49,142 bases of DNA. Source: Klebsiella pneumoniae. Its GTDB lineage: Bacteria; Myxococcota_A; UBA9042. This document shows, piece after piece, positions 1-7,525 of the stretch (the first letter of the stretch is position 1; each line of letters starts with the position of its first letter). A program made the position numbers and the translations under genes. The notes beneath the pieces were generated by a model, which had not been told where the DNA came from, made no database searches, and saw only the letters and a program-made list of their open reading frames with translations. The DNA is taken from NCBI GenBank assembly GCA_945889325.1, contig CAMDBH010000019.1, positions 1-49,142 of the forward strand, read 5' to 3'.

Positions 1-36
1 GACGACATCTGGGCAGAACTGGAAGAATTTCCATAG
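1..36 (+). CDS. Possible 3' end of a coding region (partial)
   Basis: Frame 1 from the first base reads DDIWAELEEFP and then a TAG stop. The acidic, helix-like tail would suit a protein C-terminus, but eleven residues are too few to identify it or prove that it is coding. It is listed because the sequence after it is clearly non-coding and hairpin-rich. Confidence 0.3.
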   Translation, partial: DDIWAELEEFP

Positions 37-322
37 CCTGTCCCGCAGGGACATCTTGACTTGTAGCGGAGGACTTTTAGTCCCACGCGTCCGCCGCGCC
101 TGTCGCGGCCCCCCGGCCGTCGAATTCATTGGGTAATTTGAAAAGTTTCCAACCTGAGAATTATTCGGCTACACCCTCTAAGGCGATCAGTAAAAATAGG
201 ATTTTTACTGATGCCAGTTTTGCTAGCTGGGTCGCAAGGTCGCGCTTTTCAAGCGACTCACCGCTCCGATTGGTTTTGAAAAAGGCAGAATTTTGGCCAA
301 AATCGTGATTTATGTTGATCCC
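37..322. other. Gene-free, hairpin-rich stretch
   Basis: No coding frame is convincing here. Three small perfect inverted repeats are visible. TGTCCC pairs with GGGACA at 39-53, GGACT pairs with AGTCC around TTT at 71-83, and a ten-base arm repeats inverted around AGG at 188-210. None is followed by a long T run, so they look like dispersed intergenic hairpins rather than standard terminators. Confidence 0.5.
188..210. repeat. Perfect 10-bp inverted repeat with 3-nt loop
   Basis: CAGTAAAAAT at 188-197 is exactly complementary to ATTTTTACTG at 201-210 around the loop AGG. On both strands the A/T-rich arm gives a short T tract within the stem. It lies just past the 3' end of the minus-strand hypothetical gene at 323-820, so it could act as that gene's terminator. 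Confidence 0.5.
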
Positions 323-820
323 CTAAAAACGCCGGTACAGCCAGGTGATCGCCGGTTCAATGTGATCGGTGCCGACGGTATAGAGCGTCACCGGCAGTTT
401 CACGATTAAATCCAGCGCTTTTGCCAAGCCTTCCTGGCCGCCCTCGGCGCGGTTGGTGGCAAAACACAGGCCCTCGGCGTGCCAAGCCAACGGCACAAAC
501 TGGCCGCGACGACACATGTCTTCGGTAAAAAGCCCCCGCGGATCACCAGCGGTGAACATTTCAGGCCAGACGTTGTTTTCACGCATGCGAAAAAATTCTT
601 CGACTGTCACATCGCCCGGTTTGAGCGATTCAGAGTACAGCAGGTCAAAGAAATCCGACACGGAAAGCGCCATGACAGCGGGCGAAAGTTGTTCAGACCG
701 AGGAATAATTTCCGAAGGAATCCGGTCCGTTGTGCGGCCGATGGCGTGGGTGCCGTCAACGTTTTCGACGTTCTTGCGCGGCCGCGTGGGCCGGTGGGCG
801 GGTCCGGTTGGGATGGCCAT
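323..820 (-). CDS. Hypothetical protein, 165 aa
   Basis: I do not recognise the family. The chosen ATG at 820 is preceded by GGAG at 7-base spacing (CTGGAGATCAAAC), which is better than the upstream in-frame ATG at 919, because that one would run through the 897-925 hairpin repeat. The N-terminus is basic and Pro-rich and looks disordered. The middle and C-terminus look folded, with PSEIIPRSEQLSPAVMALSV, many aromatic and acidic residues and a C-terminal ITWLYRRF. There is no signal peptide, membrane segment or Cys-rich motif, so a cytosolic location is likely. It lies downstream of the two-component pair on the same strand, about 95 bases after the kinase stop. The intervening hairpin makes co-transcription uncertain. 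Confidence 0.6.
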   Translation of the reverse strand: MAIPTGPAHRPTRPRKNVENVDGTHAIGRTTDRIPSEIIPRSEQLSPAVMALSVSDFFDLLYSESLKPGDVTVEEFFRMRENNVWPEMFTAGDPRGLFTEDMCRRGQFVPLAWHAEGLCFATNRAEGGQEGLAKALDLIVKLPVTLYTVGTDHIEPAITWLYRRF

Positions 821-896
821 GTTTGATCTCCAGTTTGCCGATGCGGCGTGGTGCCATCTTGCGGCAGATCCGAGGCATCTGTCTATCCCCATTTGC

Positions 897-925
897 GAGC
901 GGTGAAAAGGCTTTTTCACACGCTC
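897..925. repeat. Hairpin repeat family A, copy 1
   Basis: The arms are GAGCG-GTGAAAA (897-908) and TTTTCAC-A-CGCTC (913-925), with a single bulged A. A near-identical copy with longer arms lies at 22785-22819, and both copies share the preceding bases CCCATTTG. This copy overlaps the 3' end of the histidine kinase gene, so the kinase's last residues (RESV) and TGA stop lie within or next to the repeat. It may serve as the kinase terminator. Confidence 0.7.
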
Positions 926-2262
926 TCACGCACCGGAAACACAAGCCGCGGGCTGCCTTGGGCCTCGACTTCCAAGCTGCCGCCGTGCAAACGCACAATG
1001 CTCATCACAATGGCCAGACCGAGACCGCTGCCGCCCGAATCGCGGGCCCGCGACGGATCGTCGCGCAAAAAGCGTTCGCCCAACCGCGCTTGCAACGCAG
1101 CAGGCAGACCAGGGCCGCCATCGCGCACGGTTAACCAGACATGTTGCGCCGTCGTGCCCGCCGCCAATTGGATTTTGCCGTTCGGCGGCGCGTGCCGCAG
1201 CGAATTGGCCAGCAAGTTGTGGATGGCGCGTTGCAGCAGCCCGCGGTCGGCCCAGATTTCGATCGCCGCATCGGCATTGATCTCTATTTGCATTTCCGCA
1301 TCCTCGGCGGCAGCTTGAAAAAACGCTGCGGCGCGTTCCAACTCGGGTTTCAGCGGCCACAACGCACGCTGAACAACGGTGCGCGGATCCTCAGCGCGGG
1401 CGAGGAACAGCATCTGTTCCACCATCGAAGCCAGACGATCGAGCTCTTCAAGAATTTCACCCAAACTATCATGGGTTTTTGCCCGATCGGCTTCGCGCAG
1501 CAGCAGCCCCTCAATCACCGAGCGCAAGTTCTGCAGCGGCGTGCGCAGTTCATGCGCCAGATCCGTACCCAAGGTTGTCAAACGGTTGAAGGCGGATTCG
1601 ATGCGGGCAAAGGTTTGATTCAGACTCAAGACAAGCGTTTGCAATTCAAAAGGATAACCGTCATGCGGCAGACGAAAATCCAGCGCATCGGGGCCAAAAC
1701 GCAAGGCATTGCGTTCAATTTCCTGCAACGGCGCCAACGCGCGCACGGCGATCACGCGACCGAGCCAAGACGCCAGCAGCGCCGCACCAACGGTGGCAAA
1801 CCACAGCAAAGTTCTGTAATAGCTCAATAAACTCTGCTCATGCCCGCGATCCATGGCCAATTGCAGCGTGTGAAAGCCATCGCGGCGCACCGTCAGCACC
1901 GTGTACGGATGGCCGTCGGCACTTTCGATTTCCGTCGGTATTTCACCGGGTAATGGCCATCTAAGCGCTGGAATGTGCGCCATGCCGCTGCTTTGCGCCA
2001 ATTGATGGCCGTGATCGTCGGTCAGACGCCATTCGGCCTTCTCAGGGCGCGAAGCCAGCAAATCCGCTTGCGTTGTACCGTGTTCCAAGCTGTCCAACAG
2101 CGCTTTGGCCTGACCCTGCAGCACAGCTTCATCTTCGCGATCAAGGGCTTGGCCCAGCGCGCCGTGCAACACGGCCGCAAGCAACGCGATGGTTAGAATG
2201 GACGCCGCAGCAAAACCCGCTTGCAGACGCAATACGATGGAGGAGCGTCTGGAAGCTGGCAT
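916..2262 (-). CDS. Two-component sensor histidine kinase (CusS/QseC-like layout)
   Basis: This is an inner-membrane sensor kinase of 448 aa. TM1 is at about residues 13-37, followed by a periplasmic sensor of about 110 residues and TM2 at 149-171. A HAMP-type linker spans about 170-225, and the HisKA H-box LAHELRTPL places the phospho-accepting His at 237. The ATPase has its N-box around NLLANSLRHA (349-358), G1 DGGPGLP (381-387) and G2 GGSGLGL (410-416). The length and order match the heavy-metal/antimicrobial-responsive EnvZ-type kinases. The ATG lies 3 bases past the stop of the response regulator, so the pair is one operon and translationally linked. The signal cannot be read from the sequence. 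The extreme C-terminus is encoded inside a repeat also found at 22.8 kb. Confidence 0.93.
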   Translation of the reverse strand: MPASRRSSIVLRLQAGFAAASILTIALLAAVLHGALGQALDREDEAVLQGQAKALLDSLEHGTTQADLLASRPEKAEWRLTDDHGHQLAQSSGMAHIPALRWPLPGEIPTEIESADGHPYTVLTVRRDGFHTLQLAMDRGHEQSLLSYYRTLLWFATVGAALLASWLGRVIAVRALAPLQEIERNALRFGPDALDFRLPHDGYPFELQTLVLSLNQTFARIESAFNRLTTLGTDLAHELRTPLQNLRSVIEGLLLREADRAKTHDSLGEILEELDRLASMVEQMLFLARAEDPRTVVQRALWPLKPELERAAAFFQAAAEDAEMQIEINADAAIEIWADRGLLQRAIHNLLANSLRHAPPNGKIQLAAGTTAQHVWLTVRDGGPGLPAALQARLGERFLRDDPSRARDSGGSGLGLAIVMSIVRLHGGSLEVEAQGSPRLVFPVRESV

Positions 2263-2265
2263 AGC

Positions 2266-2949
2266 CTATCGCATTTCCAACACGTAGCCGACGCCGCGCA
2301 GCGTGTGCACAAGCTTGATCTCAAACGGATCGTCGAGCTTGGCCCGCAAGCGTTTCACTTGCACATCGACGCTGTTGCCCGCCGGTTCAAATTCCAGATC
2401 CCACACGTGGCGGGCAATCGACGCCCGCGCGACGACTTCACCGTGATGCTGCAGCAAAAGCACGGCCAATGTGTACTCTTTTGGTGTTAAATCAATGCGT
2501 TTACCTTGGCGACAGATACGCCGCTGTTGCGGCTCCCAAGTCAGATCGGCGATGCGAACAGCCGTCGCTTCCAAAGGCTCCAAGAGCGGCGCGGCCCGGC
2601 GCAGTAACGAGCGGACGCGCGCCAAAAGCTCTGGAAATACATAGGGTTTAACCAAATAATCGTCACCGCCTTCGTCAAAACCGCGCAGGCGATCGGCGGC
2701 GGAGTCGCGGGCCGACAAGAACAACACCGGCACGCGGTTGCCGCGTTCGCGCAAGGCGCGAACCAGATCAAAACCGGAAAAACCGGGCAACATCACGTCG
2801 ACGATCAAGCAGTCAAACGTTTGATCGAGCACGGCTTGCAAACCTTGCTCACTGGTGGCGGCCAGAACCACGCCAAAGCCCGCGCCTTCAAAACCGGCTT
2901 GGACTTGGCGGGCGGAGCGAATTTCGTCTTCAACGACCAGCAGTTTCAT
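2266..2949 (-). CDS. OmpR/PhoB-family response regulator
   Basis: This 227-aa DNA-binding response regulator is the partner of the downstream kinase. The receiver domain (1-115) has the acidic pair E7/D8, phospho-acceptor D51 in IVDVMLPG, the switch Ser79 in FLSARD and Lys101 in DDYLVKPY. The C-terminal winged helix (about 130-225) has the typical DLTPKEYTLAVLLLQ, SVDVQVKRLRAKL and TLRGVGYVL elements. The start at 2949 was chosen for MKLLVVEDE and a GGAAG ribosome site. A longer in-frame extension reaches 3345 but is low-complexity and antisense to the neighbouring gene. The gene is divergent from the zinc-ribbon protein gene, with about 200 bases between their starts. Autoregulation is plausible but unproven. 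Confidence 0.93.
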   Translation of the reverse strand: MKLLVVEDEIRSARQVQAGFEGAGFGVVLAATSEQGLQAVLDQTFDCLIVDVMLPGFSGFDLVRALRERGNRVPVLFLSARDSAADRLRGFDEGGDDYLVKPYVFPELLARVRSLLRRAAPLLEPLEATAVRIADLTWEPQQRRICRQGKRIDLTPKEYTLAVLLLQHHGEVVARASIARHVWDLEFEPAGNSVDVQVKRLRAKLDDPFEIKLVHTLRGVGYVLEMR

Positions 2950-3148
2950 AGACTTCCACGGCAGCGGCCCCAACAGGTGCCTTTGAAGTATGGCACGCGC
3001 GGGGAGCGCGGACAATCGCGGCGGTGCAATCGCACTTCGGGGTGTTGACTCGCGGCGATTCCCTTGCCAGCATCCGCGCGCTTGCGCGTACTTTGCGCTT
3101 GTCGCCCCACGATTTCGCAGCATGACGGTCACCGTCCAGGAACTGCCC

Positions 3149-4816
3149 ATGTCCAACATTAAGCCAAAGTTTTGCGCCGAATGCGGTGCAGCCCTCAAAG
3201 CGGAAGCCAAATTCTGCGCCGAATGCGGCGGCAAAGTGGCAAGCGTCGCAAGCGCACCGGTGCAGCAAGCGCAACCGCCACCGGTGGAATATGAAGAAGA
3301 GGAAGAAGTTGCAGCGCCCGCACCGGCGCCGGCAGCCGCAGCCAAACCGGTGGCGAGTACGTCACAAGCCGGTTTTAACGATCCGATCGCCGCTGCATTG
3401 GCCGGTGGCGATCACGACGATCACCACGACGACGCGCTGGCGCATCCGGGCGATGCCGCGGAAGAAGCGCCGCACAAAAGCACAGTTTCCATGGGCATGG
3501 TCGCGCTCGCGGGCTTTTTTACGGTCGTCGTGGTGGGCGGCGCGTATGTCGCAAACAATGACGAACTAAGCCAACGCTTTCAGTGCAATATCCTAGGTCG
3601 CGCCGACAAGTGCATCACCGACGAAGATCGCGCAGCCGAGTTGGAGAAAAAAGAAAAGGAAGAAGAACTGGCGCTTATGGCCCATCGCTACGGCAATTTT
3701 GATCTGCAATTCGATCCGGCCAAGGATCCGGGCGCGTCGGTTTTGATCGTGCAAAAGCGCTATGAGGAAGATCGCAAGTCGTTTATCGGCCGCATCACCG
3801 GTGGTGGTGTGCCGTGCAAGCGAGCGGAAGATTGCCCCAACAACTATGAATGTGTTGGCAAAGGCGACGCCAAACCCGGCAAGGAAGAAAGCAAAGCTTG
3901 TCAGGTCAAAGCGGGGGCAAATCCCGATAACCGCGTGATGAAACAGAAGAAAATCGGCGATTATACGTTGTTGCCCAAAGACGCTGAGGGCAAGGTCAAA
4001 GGTCAGATCGCCTTTGTCGCCGAGCAAGTCTGGACTGACAAACACAAAAACGATCCACCGCCGCCGCCGCCGCCCAAAGCCGGTGAACCCGGTGGCCCGC
4101 CCGCGCCCAAGCCGGGCGATCCGCTGCCGCCGCCGGCGGCGCTGCCGCAACCGCCGCACTTGGGGCCGTTTACGTATCTACCCCAAGTAGGACGGGAAGT
4201 TGTGTTGCCGATGACGTTGTCGAATCTGCCGCTGCTGGAAAAAGAGCAGGCCGATGGCACCGGCAAGCGCCTGACGGCCGACGACATGAAAAAAATCGAA
4301 GAACTGATGGCCAAGCCGAAAAAAGACGCCGAGGGCAATATTATCAAGGATCCGGCGACGATCGTGAAAACCACCGATTTGTCGACTTGGGTATATGAAA
4401 TCGAATTGTGGGCCCAAGGTTACAAGCCGCGCAAGATTCTGTTTTACGACGATCCGGCACCGCCCGACATCGACATCAAGAAGTTGGAGAAAGAAGGTTG
4501 GACCACGCGCAAATTCAAACGGGCGCCGGATGGAAAATACTTGATTGATAACGCAGCATTTGACTTGACGCCCGAACCACGGACGCTGGCCAATCGCTAC
4601 ATGCAGTTTATCAAGCAATGGATGTGCGTGCAGCAAGCGCCTGAATTTAAGGGGAAAACGGAGCAGGGCAAGAAGGACGCCGAAGATCTCGCTTGGGAAC
4701 AGATGATGTTCAGCAAAGAGAAGCGCGCGATTGCGTTGGAGAATGACAAGGATGAGGAGTTCAACACGTGGCGGGCGGCAGAGATGAAAGGTTACACCTG
4801 CCCCAAGGCGCTGTAG
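3149..4816 (+). CDS. Zinc-ribbon, single-pass membrane protein with Pro-rich periplasmic region
   Basis: The protein has 555 aa and its function is unknown. A short double-Cys zinc ribbon starts the protein (CAEC at 9-12, CAEC at 23-26). It is followed by an acidic and Ala/Pro linker with a His/Asp cluster (DHDDHHDD, 88-95) and one membrane helix at about 115-134. The remaining 420 residues are predicted extracytoplasmic. They hold a Cys pattern CKRAEDC...YEC (223-235) and a poly-Pro region at about 300-341. The ATG at 3149 follows AGGA at suitable spacing; the in-frame ATG at 3122 has no ribosome site. The layout (cytosolic metal site, one TM, large outer part) recalls zinc-ribbon sensor or scaffold proteins common in Myxococcota. 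A perfect hairpin terminator follows the gene. It is divergent from the two-component operon. Confidence 0.8.
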   Translation: MSNIKPKFCAECGAALKAEAKFCAECGGKVASVASAPVQQAQPPPVEYEEEEEVAAPAPAPAAAAKPVASTSQAGFNDPIAAALAGGDHDDHHDDALAHPGDAAEEAPHKSTVSMGMVALAGFFTVVVVGGAYVANNDELSQRFQCNILGRADKCITDEDRAAELEKKEKEEELALMAHRYGNFDLQFDPAKDPGASVLIVQKRYEEDRKSFIGRITGGGVPCKRAEDCPNNYECVGKGDAKPGKEESKACQVKAGANPDNRVMKQKKIGDYTLLPKDAEGKVKGQIAFVAEQVWTDKHKNDPPPPPPPKAGEPGGPPAPKPGDPLPPPAALPQPPHLGPFTYLPQVGREVVLPMTLSNLPLLEKEQADGTGKRLTADDMKKIEELMAKPKKDAEGNIIKDPATIVKTTDLSTWVYEIELWAQGYKPRKILFYDDPAPPDIDIKKLEKEGWTTRKFKRAPDGKYLIDNAAFDLTPEPRTLANRYMQFIKQWMCVQQAPEFKGKTEQGKKDAEDLAWEQMMFSKEKRAIALENDKDEEFNTWRAAEMKGYTCPKAL

Positions 4817-4850
4817 GAACAAGCTAGTTTTTCCTTGTTAAGTTAGGCAG

Positions 4851-4885
4851 CTGCGGCCGCCACGCGAAATGTGTGGCGGCCGCAG
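4851..4885 (+). terminator. Strong hairpin, likely terminator of the zinc-ribbon gene
   Basis: CTGCGGCCGCCAC (4851-4863) is perfectly complementary to GTGGCGGCCGCAG (4873-4885) around a nine-base loop, followed by TCGTTT. The GTG at 4873 is in frame with the transglycosylase gene downstream, but it sits inside this stem and is not a credible start. Confidence 0.75.
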
Positions 4886-5031
4886 TCGTTTGGGGCGGCT
4901 GGGCGATCAAAGCACCCCACCGGCAACAAGCGATGCGCTCGCTGCGGGTTAGCGCGGATTGGCCGCTGCCGGTTTGGCTGTGGGCGCAAACATTTCTTGT
5001 CAAGCGCGCTCAAGCACCGTACCTTGGGCAG

Positions 5032-7452
5032 ATGCGCGATCCGATTGCCAGCGCCGATGCCAAGTTTTTGCGCAAAAACCGCGTGATTCTGCAAGGCATT
5101 GTGTTTTGGGCCGTGGCGTCCGCCGCGTTGCCCTGCGTGGCCTTGGCGCAGGAAGACGCCGATGCGGCGTTGGTCGCCGAAGATCTGACGCTGCCACCCG
5201 ACCCTGCCCCGAATGCGGTCCTGCCTGCAACTAGTGATGGACTTTACGATTTCAAGCCACTGATTGAAATTGATCCGCGTTACAAGACGCTGCTGGACCT
5301 GTGGAAAAAGCGGCAATACGGGCCGTTGATTCGGCAAGCGCCTGAGATCGCAGCGACAACTCGGCAGCCGCAGGTCGTGCAAGCGACCTTGCATTTGCTG
5401 GCCATGGCCTATCAAGGCAACAAGGATTGGGCCAACGCCGAAAAAACTTGGCAACAATTGGCCCAAGCCGGGCCCTTTGCCCAACGCGCGCGCCAACATC
5501 TGGCCGATCTGGCGCTCAAGCGCAACGACGCCGATCAAGCGCTGGCGCAGCTGGCGGCCGTGGCCAATTGGCACGTCAGCCGCGACACGGCGACATTGCA
5601 AATGGCGCAACTGGAACTGGAGCGAGGCCAGATTGGCCCGGCCCGCGATGCGCTGGAACGCATCAAGGCGGATTTGCTGACAAAAAAAGAGCGCGCGCTG
5701 TTCTTTCTGCTGCAAGGCGACGTGGCGCGGCGCAGCGGCAAAAATGACCTAGCTACAAAATGGTATGCCGCTGCGTGGAATTTGGACGAAGAGCCGCACT
5801 CAGCAAACGCGTCTAAGCAATTGAAAGAACTGGAATCAGCCCCGACGCCGGCCGACCAAATTGAGCGAATCTTGCGCCGCACGGAAAGCAAAACCAGCCA
5901 AATTCAAGCGTGGCTGCGCGAAGCCGAGCAGATCACCGACGAAGCCAGCGGTTTGCGCGCGTACGTCCACGGCGCGCTGCTGGCGCGCGAGAAGAAAACG
6001 CGGGTCAAGGCGATAGATTTGCTGAAAAAAGCCGTTGAAAACCTGAGCGATCCGACCCAATTGGCCCGCGCCTTGTATCTGTTGGGCGACGGTTTGGGCA
6101 AAGCTGGCGATAACCGCGGCGCCATTGAAACACTGAGCAAAATTACGACTTTGGCGGCTGGTGAAGACGTCAAGGCCCGCGCCCTGCAGCGGTTGCATCG
6201 GCTTTACAATGCCGTCGATCAGCCCAGTGATGCCGAATTGGTGCTGCAAAAGTTGCTCGAGCAGCATCCGGCGGCCAATGAACGCGAATTGGCGCTGTGG
6301 AGCATCGGTTGGCAACGGTTTATTGCCGGGGATTACCCGGCGGCGTTGAAGCATTTTGTGCAATTGGAGAAAGATTTTGGGCATTTGTGGACGGGTGCCC
6401 AGCAGCCTTGGCGCGCCAAAGCGATGTATTGGCAAGGGCGCTGCTTGCAGCAAATGCAACAGAGCGCAGCAGCGTTGGATGTTTGGTCACAAGTCGCTAC
6501 AACTTATGCGCAAACCTACTATGGCGTGATTTGCCTCGACCGCATCCGCGAGCTCAAACCCGATCTTGCCGCACAAATTCAGGGACCGCCGCCGAGCCCT
6601 GCGGACAGCAACCAGCCGCCGCTGACACTGGAACGCGTGCGGGTGGCCAAGCACCAAGCTTTGGACGAGGCGGCCTTGCTCGTGCGCATGGGCTTGGGCC
6701 AAGAAGGTCAAGCACTTTTGCGCACTTGGCTGGGTCACGGCCTGCCGCGCGATGGCATTCACCTGTTGGCGACCTTGTACGAATTGGACGGTCATCGCCG
6801 CGCCGCGTATGGCATTATGCAGCGGCATACGCGGCGGGCGGCGCGGCCGGACAACGCGACGGCTTCAGCATGGCGACAGGCATTTCCCCAAGCATTTTAC
6901 AGTGAAGCGAGCGACGCAGCCCAGAAAGCCGACATTTCTCGCACCTTGTTGTACGCGATCATGCGCCATGAAAGCGCGTTTATTCCAACCACGGTTTCAA
7001 AAGCGGGGGCTTACGGTTTGGTGCAATTGCTGCCGTCGGCGGCTAAGTCCATCGCGGAACTGTATAAATTACCGGTGCCGGGGACGGGGGGACTGCTCAA
7101 ACCGGCGCCCAACCTGCAAATCGGTGCGCTGTATCTTTCGCAATTGCTGAGTTTTTACCGCAACAACCAAGCAGCGGCGGCAGCGGCGTACAATGCAGGC
7201 CCGTATGCCGTGCAGGGCTGGATGAAAAAATGGGGCCACCTGCCCACGGACGCGTTTGTTGAATCCATGCCGTTTCCGCAAACGCGGGCCTATGTCATGC
7301 AAGTCACAGCAACTGCTCAGACTTATGCATGGCTGTATCCCGAGTGGGGCGAAATTGAACGCGATACACTGGCGCGCAGCCCGACTTTGCCGCGCACGCT
7401 GGGGCCGTTTATGCAGCGTCCGGCGGAAAAAAGTGTGACACTCTTGAATTAG
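5032..7452 (+). CDS. Soluble-type lytic murein transglycosylase (Slt70-like)
   Basis: This is a secreted peptidoglycan-cleaving enzyme of about 806 aa. The N-terminus has a basic region (RKNR) and a hydrophobic stretch ending ALA-Q near residue 40, a good Sec signal. The long middle is an alpha-helical TPR-like superhelix, as in Slt70's ring. The C-terminal SLT domain (about 630-770) shows all family motifs: catalytic Glu647 in MRHESAF, GAYGLVQLLP, AAAYNAGPYAV and PFPQTRAYVMQV. The start is uncertain. I take the ATG at 5032; ATG 4933 and a later TTG at the basic region are also possible, and none has a clear ribosome site. It is followed 73 bases later by mutL and likely heads the slt-mutL-miaA operon. 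Its role would be cell-wall turnover. Confidence 0.9.
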   Translation: MRDPIASADAKFLRKNRVILQGIVFWAVASAALPCVALAQEDADAALVAEDLTLPPDPAPNAVLPATSDGLYDFKPLIEIDPRYKTLLDLWKKRQYGPLIRQAPEIAATTRQPQVVQATLHLLAMAYQGNKDWANAEKTWQQLAQAGPFAQRARQHLADLALKRNDADQALAQLAAVANWHVSRDTATLQMAQLELERGQIGPARDALERIKADLLTKKERALFFLLQGDVARRSGKNDLATKWYAAAWNLDEEPHSANASKQLKELESAPTPADQIERILRRTESKTSQIQAWLREAEQITDEASGLRAYVHGALLAREKKTRVKAIDLLKKAVENLSDPTQLARALYLLGDGLGKAGDNRGAIETLSKITTLAAGEDVKARALQRLHRLYNAVDQPSDAELVLQKLLEQHPAANERELALWSIGWQRFIAGDYPAALKHFVQLEKDFGHLWTGAQQPWRAKAMYWQGRCLQQMQQSAAALDVWSQVATTYAQTYYGVICLDRIRELKPDLAAQIQGPPPSPADSNQPPLTLERVRVAKHQALDEAALLVRMGLGQEGQALLRTWLGHGLPRDGIHLLATLYELDGHRRAAYGIMQRHTRRAARPDNATASAWRQAFPQAFYSEASDAAQKADISRTLLYAIMRHESAFIPTTVSKAGAYGLVQLLPSAAKSIAELYKLPVPGTGGLLKPAPNLQIGALYLSQLLSFYRNNQAAAAAAYNAGPYAVQGWMKKWGHLPTDAFVESMPFPQTRAYVMQVTATAQTYAWLYPEWGEIERDTLARSPTLPRTLGPFMQRPAEKSVTLLN

Positions 7453-7525
7453 CCGCTGCTGTCGATTCCGCAAAAAACTGTGTAAGATCTCCGGCTCGCG
7501 AGCACAACATCGCCAGTGTTTGGAA

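Noticed and set aside
2950..3345. N-terminal extension of the response regulator to 3345
   Set aside because: The added residues are Ala/Gly/Ser/Thr low-complexity and antisense to the zinc-ribbon gene, while the receiver domain begins exactly at the ATG at 2949 with a ribosome site.
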